A stretch of DNA of 64,000 nucleotides, taken from Bacteroidota bacterium. GTDB taxonomy: Bacteria > Bacteroidota > Bacteroidia > Bacteroidales > BM520. Under the pieces are notes generated by a model. The model was not told the DNA's origin, searched no databases, and worked only from the letters and a program-made list of their open reading frames with translations. This document shows positions 36,642 to 46,443 of the stretch, piece after piece. Location of the stretch: positions 1 to 64,000 of the forward strand of contig PDRJ01000037.1 in the NCBI GenBank assembly GCA_002748065.1, given 5' to 3'. Both the position numbers and the translations under genes were made by a program. Within the stretch, counting starts at the first letter, position 1, and each line of letters begins with the position of its first letter.

Positions 36642-37787
36642 TCAAAGATCCAGGCTCTTGAATGACTTGCCTGTTGATGGGTAAGAAATCCCGGTATGTG
36701 CGGTACAAATAAGGTGACTTTTTTCGAATTTGCGGATTTCTTTCGCAGCTTCTACAGTCTTGGCGTGGTTCATATTAAAAGGACGATAAAAGGGCTTTAT
36801 AGATCCATTTTGGGCAATCACAGCATCACCACTGATGAGAATATCTTCATTAATTTGATACATGACATGCCCAATGGTGTGGCCGGTTGTATAAAGCGTT
36901 TTTACGATCGTTTGATCGATCATAACGGTTTGCTGGTCTTCCAGCAATCTATACTCTCTTGTGATTGTAGGATTTCTATAGCATATCATCCGTTTTCTTT
37001 GGCCGTTGATTAAGGGCTCTTCCGCTCTTCCCAAATAGCAGGTTGCCTTGGGGAAGAGGGGAAGGCCTTTTGCGTGGTCCGGATCGCTGTGTGTAAGGAA
37101 CACGGTGGTAATATCTCCGGGATCGATCCCTAATTTTGATAACTCTTCCACTATTTTATGATCACCGTATCCGGTGTCAAAACAGAGGGTTTGATGAGCT
37201 GTTTTGTAAATAAAGAAATTTACATCCCTGTTTTTTACCGCAAATAGAGCCTCAGTGATCCTTTGGGTTTCCACGGGATAAAAGAAGGCATGGTAGATAG
37301 CCCCTAACTTGGGCAATACCGAATGGGTTTGCTTTTTATAGCGAAGATAGGTTTCACCGAAAGCCTTTGTTAAGAGACGATCCTCTTTTCGTAGCAGAAG
37401 TTTTAAGATTCCATAGCTGAGGGGGATGGTGGCTAAAAGTAACCATGATTGTATGATAAAACATAGGCCACTTACGACAAATAGAATGCCTGAATAGATG
37501 GGATTTCTTACAATTCCATAGGGCCCCTTGGTGGCCAGAATACCTTTTAGGATGCACTTGTCCACCTCCTTGCCGGCAGCTATCCATAAATATAGGCCAA
37601 ATAGGATGCATAGCCCCCCAAAAACATAGCATAACCCTTGATGAAACATCACATACTCCGGATAGATGAAGGTAAAGCCTCCGGCTATTCCCAGAAGTAG
37701 GAGGTTTGAGACGCCATACAGGGGACCAACTCCCCAGAATGACATGGGAGGCTTTGTTTGTTTGTGATTCCGGTTTTTCTTACTCAT
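36642..37787 (-). CDS. Fusion of isoprenylcysteine methyltransferase/PEMT-like membrane domain with metallo-beta-lactamase hydrolase
   Basis: N-terminal TM region with TKGPYGIVRNPIYSG...EDRLLTKAFGETYLRYKK; C-terminal MBL motifs FLTHSDPDHAKGLPLF, TGHTIGHVMY, ISGDAV, AHTG. Confidence 0.85.
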   Translation of the reverse strand: MSKKNRNHKQTKPPMSFWGVGPLYGVSNLLLLGIAGGFTFIYPEYVMFHQGLCYVFGGLCILFGLYLWIAAGKEVDKCILKGILATKGPYGIVRNPIYSGILFVVSGLCFIIQSWLLLATIPLSYGILKLLLRKEDRLLTKAFGETYLRYKKQTHSVLPKLGAIYHAFFYPVETQRITEALFAVKNRDVNFFIYKTAHQTLCFDTGYGDHKIVEELSKLGIDPGDITTVFLTHSDPDHAKGLPLFPKATCYLGRAEEPLINGQRKRMICYRNPTITREYRLLEDQQTVMIDQTIVKTLYTTGHTIGHVMYQINEDILISGDAVIAQNGSIKPFYRPFNMNHAKTVEAAKEIRKFEKSHLICTAHTGISYPSTGKSFKSLDL

Positions 37788-37936
37788 CGCCTTTCGTATC
37801 TCTTGAATATGGGGGTGCGAACGTTTCCTTAGATCTGCGTTAGCGCGCTTCTTTATGGTTTATGTCCGTTCATTCGGGATGGGGAATGACAACACACAAA
37901 GGTAATGAAATTAAGGGAATTGGAGAAATCACAAAA

Positions 37937-37965
37937 CCCCATAGCGGCCATTGGCTGCCATGGGG
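37937..37965 (-). terminator. Probable intrinsic terminator downstream of the DUF4412 gene
   Basis: CCCCAT...ATGGGG stem; minus-strand transcript continues GGGGTTTTGTG. Confidence 0.5.
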
Positions 37966-37998
37966 CTTGTCAGAAAGAGTCTTGTGAGAGGGTTCCGC

Positions 37999-38676
37999 TT
38001 ACATCCCTCCGAACATGCTTTTCAGTTCTTCTTCTGTAACCTCTTGATATTCGTCTGAAAGGATAAAGTCACTCTTCTTTACATTCCCTTTCTTCACTTT
38101 CATGACAGAAAATTTCATCTTCATCTGTCCCATATCCATAATGTACTCAAAGGGGAAACCTTCAATGCCTTCAAACTCATTGTTAAAATCCATAGCAGGA
38201 CTATAGATCTCATCGGTGTAGTAAACGTCTGTTTCAATCTCCTGACCTGTTTCCAGGGTCATGGAGACGGTAGCCATTTTACATTTGTATCCCGCAATCT
38301 CTTTGGTGTCGCCGGTTTTCTCTATCACCGGTTTGGGGGCTTCTTCCTTTTTTTCTCGTATCATTTCCGCATCCATGATAATCTTGAATTTTTTTCCCAT
38401 AGCCTCCATAAAGGTGATCATGCTTCGTTCTTTTGCATTAATGATCTCCCCTTGGGTATAGAGGTTGGTGGTCATCTCCATTTTGCCCATGTAGTCCTTG
38501 GTTGTAAAGGTCATAATAGTTGGCAACTGAGCCTGCATCATGGGGTCTAATTCTACACCAGGATAGGTGATTTGGTAGGTGATTACCCCCTTAAAGGGTT
38601 TTTGAGCTTGGGCAGAGGGCGTAAATGCAAAGAGAAAGGCAACTGCTGCAAGCAGAATGGTAATTCTGTTTTTCAT
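37999..38676 (-). CDS. DUF4412-like secreted protein
   Basis: Signal peptide MKNRITILLAAVAFLFAF; FKGVITYQITYPG...IAGYKCKMATVSM...DVYYTDEI; start at internal Met. Confidence 0.75.
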   Translation of the reverse strand: MKNRITILLAAVAFLFAFTPSAQAQKPFKGVITYQITYPGVELDPMMQAQLPTIMTFTTKDYMGKMEMTTNLYTQGEIINAKERSMITFMEAMGKKFKIIMDAEMIREKKEEAPKPVIEKTGDTKEIAGYKCKMATVSMTLETGQEIETDVYYTDEIYSPAMDFNNEFEGIEGFPFEYIMDMGQMKMKFSVMKVKKGNVKKSDFILSDEYQEVTEEELKSMFGGM

Positions 38677-38708
38677 CGTTATCTGTTTTAGTGTGAGTAA
38701 ATGCAAAT

Positions 38709-40259
38709 TTATTGAATATTTCGTAATAATTTGTCCCATCGGATCTTGCCATTAAAGAGGCTTCGGTTTTTATCCAGTGAGAGCCATACGAAGGAGGCTT
38801 TTCCCACAATATGGTCTTCGGGTACATATCCCCAGAAACGACTGTCGGCACTGTTATGACGGTTATCCCCCATCATCCAGTAGTAGCCCATCTTTGGGGT
38901 GTAGGTATTGGTCTCTTCTCCATTGATAAAAATCTTTTCCCCCTTGACCTCAAGGGTATTACCCTCATAAACGGTGATCATTCGTTGGAAAAGTGGGAGG
39001 TTTTTTATGTTCAATTCGATGGGAACACCGGCTTGAGGGAGTGTAAGGGGACCATAGTTGTCCACCGTCCATTGGTAGTTGGTGTCGTAGGGGAAAAGGT
39101 ATTGTTGTGCACCGGATTGGAAGTAGTCCGATGCGGGCGTAGTGTGTTTTTTCACCTCCATCACATTGGGGAGTGCGGCAATCTTCTTCGCCGATTCCGG
39201 TGTCAGGGTGAGGATATATTCGTTGGTGAGCGTGTTGTACGAAGGTTTCTCCGTGATATCCAGCTCTTTTAGGATGCGATGATTGATGGATTGTCCATTG
39301 GTTTTAACACGATAGGAGAGCTGTTTGATCCCCGGATCTTGGTTCTCTTTACCGTTTACATAGACAACAGCATCTCTAATTTCAATCTCATCACCTGGTA
39401 TTCCAATACAGCGTTTAATATAGTTTTCTCGCTTATCTACCGGGCGATAGATGATGTTGCCAAAATTTCTTTTATCGTTGTTTACCCGTTTTCTTCCGTA
39501 TTGCCGCACCAGGGAGTAGTAGCTGGCGTTGCTTTGAAAGTTGGTGGAGACTGTATCTCCTTCGGGGTAGTTAAAGACTACCACGTCGTTGTTTTTTACT
39601 TTGCCAAAGCCGGGATAGCGGTAGTAGGGGAATTTGATCCACCGGAGGAATGACTTGCGGTCCTTTGAGAGTGGCATGGTATGGTGTACAAAGGGGAAGG
39701 CGAGGGGGGTCTCCGGTGCCCGTGGCCCGTAAGCTACTTTGCTTACAAAGAGGAAATCGCCTACGAGCAGTGATTTTTCCATGGAGGAGGTGGGGATTGT
39801 ATAGGCCTCAAAGAGAAACATTCGGATGATGCTGGCTGCCACTACCGCAAAAATGATCGCATCCGTCCATTCGCGGGCGCTGCTCTTTTTATATGGGGGG
39901 AGGTCGTCGGGATGAGTGTAATGCTCTTTGGAGCTTATGCCTAAGTAGGGAAGGTAGACAAACCCGAAGATTGCGGCTAGTGCTTGTCGACCAAGATCCT
40001 GCTTCTTATAACATTTGGCTGTTTCCACCTCCAGGAGGAAGATCATAAAATAGGCAATAAAGGGAAGGAATATCAGGATAAGCCACCATAGTGGTTTTTT
40101 GACAATCTTCAGCCAGAGATAGTAGTTATAACCGGGTATCAGGGATAGATAACCGGCGTACCCGGCCTCTTCAAAGGTTTTGTATGTAAATACGGGAAAA
40201 AAGAGTTTAACGAGTAGGAAGGAGAGAATGATGCTATCCATAACTATATAAGTGTTCAT
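38709..40259 (-). CDS. lepB: Signal peptidase I (Bacteroidetes long form)
   Basis: IPTSSMEKSLLVGDFLFVSK, KNYIKRCIGIPGDEIE-type motif, MGDNRHNSADSRFWGYV. Confidence 0.95.
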   Translation of the reverse strand: MNTYIVMDSIILSFLLVKLFFPVFTYKTFEEAGYAGYLSLIPGYNYYLWLKIVKKPLWWLILIFLPFIAYFMIFLLEVETAKCYKKQDLGRQALAAIFGFVYLPYLGISSKEHYTHPDDLPPYKKSSAREWTDAIIFAVVAASIIRMFLFEAYTIPTSSMEKSLLVGDFLFVSKVAYGPRAPETPLAFPFVHHTMPLSKDRKSFLRWIKFPYYRYPGFGKVKNNDVVVFNYPEGDTVSTNFQSNASYYSLVRQYGRKRVNNDKRNFGNIIYRPVDKRENYIKRCIGIPGDEIEIRDAVVYVNGKENQDPGIKQLSYRVKTNGQSINHRILKELDITEKPSYNTLTNEYILTLTPESAKKIAALPNVMEVKKHTTPASDYFQSGAQQYLFPYDTNYQWTVDNYGPLTLPQAGVPIELNIKNLPLFQRMITVYEGNTLEVKGEKIFINGEETNTYTPKMGYYWMMGDNRHNSADSRFWGYVPEDHIVGKASFVWLSLDKNRSLFNGKIRWDKLLRNIQ

Positions 40260-40367
40260 TTATATATAGATGGCAAAGATGCGGATATCTTTTCTATTTG
40301 TTACACCCTATAATGTTAAAAAGCATTAAAAAGTGTGTCGTTGGGATTCGGGAGACCCTAAAATAAT

Positions 40368-40397
40368 AAAAAGAACCCTCGTGAGAGAGTTCTTTTT
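40368..40397 (-). terminator. Rho-independent terminator downstream of the T9SS cargo gene
   Basis: AAAAAGAAC...GTTCTTTTT inverted repeat. Confidence 0.7.
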
Positions 40398-40424
40398 ATA
40401 GTAATGGTTAAAGATTTTAGTTCG

Positions 40425-43283
40425 TTATTGAACAACAATCTTTTGGGTAGAGATTCCATGGGAAGTCTTAATCTGTACAAAGTAGATACCTGCATCAAAT
40501 TCAGCTGCATTTACCACATAGTGTTTGGCATCCACATTGGTGGAGACTAGCGTTTGGCCAGCCAGGTTCATGATGCGTATGTTCTCAATATTTTCATTGG
40601 ATTGAATATTCATCGCATCAATAGCAGGATTCGGATAAATGGCCACAAAGATTGTCTCTTCTTCAACACCTGTATAGAGAACCATTAGTACGGGAATCTC
40701 TTTCAATGGGAGCGAAGGATCGTTAGCGAAGACCTTAACGGTAGCTTCGTAATTTTCTCCGGATACGGGGTTTTCCAATGCACTAGGATCAAAAGTTACC
40801 GTAATGTCATAATCTTCAGTGGGGGCTACAAGTCCATTTTGGGGGTCGAAAGAGAGCCACTTTTCACTGGTTGTTTTTGTTCCTTCAAGGACAAAGAACA
40901 TGGATTTTTCAGTGATACCTAAATCGGTGATTTTTGTCCACTCCATTCCACCGAAGAATCCGGGTTGGTCTTGGAGAACAGCTACGTCTTCAACGGGAGA
41001 GGAGCCCATGTTCCAGTTCCAACGGTGACCCTGAAGGTTTGAAGCCTCTTCATACCATGCATAGATGGAAATCCAGTAGCGTCCGGCACCCAGGGTGGGG
41101 GGAAGAGCAAGAGCTAAGTCCTGGCTGGCATAATCTGTCCATGGAATAATCTCTTCATAGATCACCTGGCCGGGTGCGCCAAATGCATCGCTATAAAAGG
41201 TTACGCCAAATCCTGAAGGAGGATCTACGGTTGATTCATCCGGGAAACCTTCACTATGGATGAATTCAACGTTCCATACTTCACCGCAAGGAATGAAAAA
41301 GTCATCCGCTGCGTTGACAAGGTTTTGTCCGGCGGGAAGTGCACCAAATCCATTGGAAACAAGACCGCTTCCCGATGGGTTAATATTGGCATTATCCCAA
41401 AGCATGTCACGATCTTTACCCGATTGGTATTCGCTGGGCATGTTGTTGCTTTCAGCAGATACAAGATGAGCGATACCTTGAGGTGCCTCCTTGAAGATAT
41501 GGGGGGCTGATGCATAAGATTGTACTCCTTCTGCATAGTCTGTGAAAATCTCGAAGATGAGGTCTGCGTTTCCTTCGTTAGCGATATTTAATACCTCTTC
41601 CTGTGTGGTACCAAATGGAACTTGAGCGTTGAGCTCTTCCGGTGTTACCACCATTTGTGGCATACCTGCGTCAATAACGACAGTGATGGGGCCTTCGGGA
41701 TCTGATTCCCCTTCGGGGTAAACGGCAGTCACCACGTAGGCGTATGAACCCGGATCAAGTGGGCCATCCTCAAATGTAAGCTCGGTAATCTCCTCTGCAA
41801 TGCGATTTCCGTCACGATAGAGATTATATCCGATAAGATCACGTGTCTTAGCTGGGGTATAAACGTTTTTGTTTATGGTGTTCAGGGCAAGGTCAAGTTT
41901 TACAGGTTGGAAGTTTTTCTCCACAGCCACATGGTTGAAATGGTTCATGTTGGCAAGGTCCTTTGCCGAAGCTTCTGCGCCATAAATGGCAAAACAAACC
42001 TCTTCCAGGTCACCGTTTGCGCTGACCACATCCTGAGTCCAGGTTGTATAACCTGTCTCGAATCCATCACCCGGATTTCTCCAGCAGGCGGGGGTTTCAT
42101 TCTCAATGCCTGCCCGCTGTCCGGCAAAACATTGAATCTCTTCTGTACCGTAATCAAGTTGCATGTTATAGCCAATCCAGTAAGTACCGGCTTCAAGAGC
42201 AATAGCATCCGTTAATTCGGCTTCGAAAATGCCGTTTTCATCGGGTGCAACTGCTGCTGTGGTAGTAGAGTAGAGTGGTGTCTCAACGGGCATACCATTC
42301 TCATCAGCAAAGATAGAGACGTTGAAGGCCCGTGGATCTGTGTTTCCCACATGATTTGAATTGTAAGAATAGAGGAAAGCAACTTTGTTGATGGTGGCAT
42401 CCGTTTGAAGTACGAAATCCGCAGCTACTTCTGAGTCGTAAACATCATAATCTGATTCAAAGTCCTGTGCAGATTTTCCGTAACCCTCACCCAATTGATC
42501 CAGCTGATCCCACAGGACAGAGGATTGTTGTGTTCCAGGAGCATCCCATTGGAGGTTTACAAACCAGTCATCAAATACAGTAGCTGTAAGGTTTACAGGA
42601 GGTTCACCATTTCCGCCAAATCCTACTTCAACGAGATCGATGTCATCAACGTAGTATCTGGGTGTTCCTTCTTGATCCCATGCATAAAAGTTTGCTGCAC
42701 CCAACTGGTTGAGATTGTTCTCTCCCAATGCGCCTTTACTCCATTGCCATGAAACATACTCCTGGCCGTCGATGACAATCTTAGCCTCGTCATAAGTTAA
42801 GTTGATCAAGTTCTCGATGGTAAACCATGTGTCGTAATTGAAGTTGAAAGTCGCTGCATTTTCTCCTCCGGCATTGATTTTCCCTTCTCCGTTGGGCGCA
42901 AAGAAGACCTCCAGGCCCCACTTGGAATTCTGTCCGTTGAAAAGTTGCAGTACGTTGTAATAGCCAATAAATCCTTGGGGGACGTAAATGTTGAATTGTA
43001 AATTGTAGTTCCCTTCTGTCAGATCTCCCAGAGGAAGTACACAGTCATTTCCGGTCTCAATGACAACACTCTTTGTGCCACTTTGAGCCTGGTCGGCAGA
43101 GATAAAAGGATCTTCACCGCCACCGGGTGCATTACTCCAGGTAGTCCATAAGTCAGGGTTTTGCGCAGCAAGCTGCTCTCCTACGTTGTAGGATTCAAAA
43201 TCATCAGGTAACGCTGTGGGTGCTTGTGCCATCATCGTAAAACCAAGCACTAAGCTCATTACCAGTAGTGTAAGTTTTTTCAT
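40425..43283 (-). CDS. Secreted T9SS type A sorting-domain protein
   Basis: Signal peptide, jelly-roll/choice-of-anchor-like N-terminus, FnIII-like segment, C-terminal VAIYPNPAIDAMNIQSN...LAGQTLVSTNV...GIYFVQIKTSHGISTQKIVVQ. Confidence 0.9.
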   Translation of the reverse strand: MKKLTLLVMSLVLGFTMMAQAPTALPDDFESYNVGEQLAAQNPDLWTTWSNAPGGGEDPFISADQAQSGTKSVVIETGNDCVLPLGDLTEGNYNLQFNIYVPQGFIGYYNVLQLFNGQNSKWGLEVFFAPNGEGKINAGGENAATFNFNYDTWFTIENLINLTYDEAKIVIDGQEYVSWQWSKGALGENNLNQLGAANFYAWDQEGTPRYYVDDIDLVEVGFGGNGEPPVNLTATVFDDWFVNLQWDAPGTQQSSVLWDQLDQLGEGYGKSAQDFESDYDVYDSEVAADFVLQTDATINKVAFLYSYNSNHVGNTDPRAFNVSIFADENGMPVETPLYSTTTAAVAPDENGIFEAELTDAIALEAGTYWIGYNMQLDYGTEEIQCFAGQRAGIENETPACWRNPGDGFETGYTTWTQDVVSANGDLEEVCFAIYGAEASAKDLANMNHFNHVAVEKNFQPVKLDLALNTINKNVYTPAKTRDLIGYNLYRDGNRIAEEITELTFEDGPLDPGSYAYVVTAVYPEGESDPEGPITVVIDAGMPQMVVTPEELNAQVPFGTTQEEVLNIANEGNADLIFEIFTDYAEGVQSYASAPHIFKEAPQGIAHLVSAESNNMPSEYQSGKDRDMLWDNANINPSGSGLVSNGFGALPAGQNLVNAADDFFIPCGEVWNVEFIHSEGFPDESTVDPPSGFGVTFYSDAFGAPGQVIYEEIIPWTDYASQDLALALPPTLGAGRYWISIYAWYEEASNLQGHRWNWNMGSSPVEDVAVLQDQPGFFGGMEWTKITDLGITEKSMFFVLEGTKTTSEKWLSFDPQNGLVAPTEDYDITVTFDPSALENPVSGENYEATVKVFANDPSLPLKEIPVLMVLYTGVEEETIFVAIYPNPAIDAMNIQSNENIENIRIMNLAGQTLVSTNVDAKHYVVNAAEFDAGIYFVQIKTSHGISTQKIVVQ

Positions 43284-43599
43284 TTGTTGAAATATTTAAT
43301 TAAACATAGTTTGAGTTTTCACCTTTGTTCGTGGATAAACACACCACATGCACCCCCTGTAGAGGGGGTCTCTCCTATAACTTCACGAAAGTAGAAAAAA
43401 AAATGGAAATAGAGAGCTCTGCGGTCTACTTTTAACATAAATTAAGGGATACTTTGGGTGAAATCCAGTGAAAACTGCTCTGTGGATTGGATATTTCGGA
43501 TTAAGCAGTGCCATCCCTAAAGGGTCAGGTAACGCCCCTATCTCAAGAGCAAACAAAAACGATGAGATATGGTTAAACGCTTGTTTCAAGGGACTTAAA

Positions 43600-43632
43600 T
43601 AGCGTCCGTTCATAAAGTCCGACTTTTTCGAC
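43600..43632. repeat. Solo MITE-family TIR (TAGCGTCCGTTCATAAAGTCCGACTTTTTCG)
   Basis: Matches the family TIR consensus but lacks the element body downstream. Confidence 0.55.
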
Positions 43633-43958
43633 GTTAATTTTGAACGTAATCTTTAAAATAGTTACTGAAAATCAAAGGAATATAGGATTTATCCATCTAA
43701 ACCCTTTGCAAAAAAAAACGGGATAAAGTGTTTGCGAAAGTCGAGTGAGTAAATGCAACAGTTTTCACTCTTTTCAAAATGTAGGGTAGTGGAATAAAAG
43801 AGAGAGAAAAAAGTTCGAAAGTGTTAGCTCTTTTAGGAGAAAGTATTTGCCTTTTCTTTTTGTCAAAAAATAGGGGGTGAAACATTTAACACTGCCACGA
43901 AGGGATGCATTAAAAATTATCATGTACATTTGTCACCGATTTAACATACAGTAATACC

Positions 43959-45296
43959 ATGTTTGAAAGTTTAAGTGATAGATTAGAACGGTCGTTTAAG
44001 ATCCTTAAAGGGCAGGGTCATATTACCGAAATTAACGTGGCAGAGACCTTGAAGGAGGTTCGTCGGGCCTTGTTGGATGCGGATGTGAGTTTTAAGGTGG
44101 CCAAGAGTTTTACCGAGGATGTGAAGAAGAAAGCCTTGGGTCAGAAGATCTTAACATCGGTCTCCCCCGGGCAGTTGATGGTGAAGATTGTGCATGATGA
44201 GCTTACCTCTCTGATGGGGGGTGAAGAGGCTCCCCTCTCCCTGGAAGGACGCCCCAATGTGATTCTTATTGCCGGATTGCAGGGTTCCGGTAAGACCACG
44301 TTCTCTGCCAAATTGGCCCACTTTTTACAAACAAAAAAGAAGAAAACGGTTCTCCTTACTGCTGCGGATGTGTATCGTCCTGCGGCTATCGACCAGTTGA
44401 AGGTGTTGGGCGAGCAGGTGGGAGCTGAAGTATACAGCGATTTGGAGTGTAAAGATCCGGTGAAGATTGCCACAGATGCCATTCAATATGCTAAAAGTAA
44501 AAATCTGGCTACGGTGATCATCGATACGGCAGGGCGTTTGGCTGTGGATGAGATGATGATGAAAGAGATTGCTGCCGTGAAGAAGGCCGTAACTCCCCAA
44601 GAGACCCTCTTTGTGGTGGACTCTATGACGGGACAGGATGCCGTGAATACGGCTAAAGCCTTTAATGAAAGACTTGATTATGAGGGAGTTGTTCTTACAA
44701 AGTTGGATGGTGATACTCGTGGTGGGGCTGCGTTGACCATTCGTGCGGTGGTGGATAAGCCTGTGAAGTTTGTGGGACTGGGGGAAAAGATGGATGCCTT
44801 GGATGTGTTCTATCCCAAACGGATGGCTGACCGTATCCTCGGGATGGGGGATATCGTCTCTTTGGTGGAAAAGGCGCAAGAGCAGTTTGATGCGGAACAG
44901 GCACGAAAACTCCAAAAGAAAATTGCGAAGAATCAATTTAACTTCGATGATTTTCTCTCTCAAATACAGCAGATTAAGAAGATGGGTAACGTGAAGGACC
45001 TGATGGGGATGATCCCCGGGATGGGAAAAGCGTTGAAAAATGTGGATATTGATGACGATGCTTTCAAAGGGATTGAGGCGATTATTCGCTCCATGACCCC
45101 CGAGGAACGTGCTAATCCCGTTATCCTTAATGGAAGTCGCCGGAGAAGAATCGCCAACGGTTCCGGAACCTCTGTTCAAGAGGTTAATCAGTTGATCAAG
45201 CAATTTGGAGAAACGCGCAAGATGATGAAGGCGATGACCGGGGCAGGAGGGAAGAATATGATGCGCATGATGCGGAATATGCCCCGTCCTCGATAA
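43959..45296 (+). CDS. ffh: Signal recognition particle protein Ffh
   Basis: GLQGSGKTTFSAKLAHFL, DTAGRLAVDE, KLDGDTRGGAAL, methionine-rich C-terminal M domain. Confidence 0.97.
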   Translation: MFESLSDRLERSFKILKGQGHITEINVAETLKEVRRALLDADVSFKVAKSFTEDVKKKALGQKILTSVSPGQLMVKIVHDELTSLMGGEEAPLSLEGRPNVILIAGLQGSGKTTFSAKLAHFLQTKKKKTVLLTAADVYRPAAIDQLKVLGEQVGAEVYSDLECKDPVKIATDAIQYAKSKNLATVIIDTAGRLAVDEMMMKEIAAVKKAVTPQETLFVVDSMTGQDAVNTAKAFNERLDYEGVVLTKLDGDTRGGAALTIRAVVDKPVKFVGLGEKMDALDVFYPKRMADRILGMGDIVSLVEKAQEQFDAEQARKLQKKIAKNQFNFDDFLSQIQQIKKMGNVKDLMGMIPGMGKALKNVDIDDDAFKGIEAIIRSMTPEERANPVILNGSRRRRIANGSGTSVQEVNQLIKQFGETRKMMKAMTGAGGKNMMRMMRNMPRPR

Positions 45297-45323
45297 CATT
45301 GTTTTACCTTAAATTATTACATA

Positions 45324-46205
45324 ATGCAGCTTATAGACGGAAAAGAGGCTTCCAATGCCATTCGTAACCAAATTAAAAGCAAGGTAGCACAGCTTATCGA
45401 TGCCGGTGAGCGCGCCCCTCATTTGGCCGCTGTTTTGGTGGGGGAAGATCCTGCCAGTCAAACTTATGTGGCCAGTAAAGAGAAATCCTGCCAAAAGGTG
45501 GGGATCACTTCGACCCTTTATCGCCTCCCGGAAAAGACCACACAGGATGAACTGCTCGGGGTGATTGATTTTATCAACCAGGATGAGGATATCGATGGGG
45601 TAATTGTGCAGCTTCCCTTGCCCGGGCATATTGATAAGGACACGATTATCCAGGCAATCTCTCCGGCTAAGGATGTGGATGGTTTTCACCCTATTAACGT
45701 GGGGAAGATGGTTGCCGGGTTGCCCACCTATTTGCCTGCCACCCCGTTGGGGATTATGATGCTTCTGGAACACTATGGTATTGAGACTTCCGGGAAGCAT
45801 TGCGTGGTGCTTGGACGCTCTAATATTGTGGGAACTCCTATCAGTATTATGCTTTCCCGTAAGTCGGAACCGGGAAACGCTACCGTTACAATGCTGCATA
45901 GCCGTTCACAAAATATCCAAGAGATTATTTCGGAAGCGGATATTGTGATTGCTGCTTTGGGAAAACCCCTCTTTCTGAAAGCCGATATGGTAAAGAAAGA
46001 TGCCGTGATTATTGATGTGGGGATCCATCGGGTTCCCTCCGAGAAGACCAAATCCGGATTTCGGTTGGTCGGTGATGTGGATTTTGACGAAGTGGCCAAA
46101 AAAGCTTCTTGGATCACACCCGTTCCGGGAGGCGTAGGGCCTATGACCATTACCGGCCTCTTGGTGAATACCATGAAGGCGTATGAAAAAGAGGTTTACC
46201 CGTAA
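45324..46205 (+). CDS. folD: Bifunctional methylenetetrahydrofolate dehydrogenase/cyclohydrolase
   Basis: YVASKEKSCQKVGI, VQLPLPGHID, KDVDGFHPINVG, GRSNIVGTPISIML, TPVPGGVGPMTI. Confidence 0.97.
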   Translation: MQLIDGKEASNAIRNQIKSKVAQLIDAGERAPHLAAVLVGEDPASQTYVASKEKSCQKVGITSTLYRLPEKTTQDELLGVIDFINQDEDIDGVIVQLPLPGHIDKDTIIQAISPAKDVDGFHPINVGKMVAGLPTYLPATPLGIMMLLEHYGIETSGKHCVVLGRSNIVGTPISIMLSRKSEPGNATVTMLHSRSQNIQEIISEADIVIAALGKPLFLKADMVKKDAVIIDVGIHRVPSEKTKSGFRLVGDVDFDEVAKKASWITPVPGGVGPMTITGLLVNTMKAYEKEVYP

Positions 46206-46443
46206 TTGATGCAAGGTGTCTTGACCTGGCTTGGAGCGCTTGCACTGTGATAAAGTTAAGGGGTCTAATTCTTGAAAGAATATTGAAGGCGAATTGTTAA
46301 CGGCGGAAATGGTCGCTCTTGGTGCTGGTAAGATCTTTTGTGTTTTGATGCTCTAATAGGGCTTGCCTTCAATGTGGGCTTGGAAATGAACCTCTTTTTA
46401 GCGGTTAACCGTATGGTTATTGGGAACTGTAAAATGAATTTGA

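Noticed and set aside
44325-45299. 324-aa ORF antisense to ffh
   Set aside because: Shadow ORF of a conserved gene; His/Leu/Arg-rich translation typical of antisense frames
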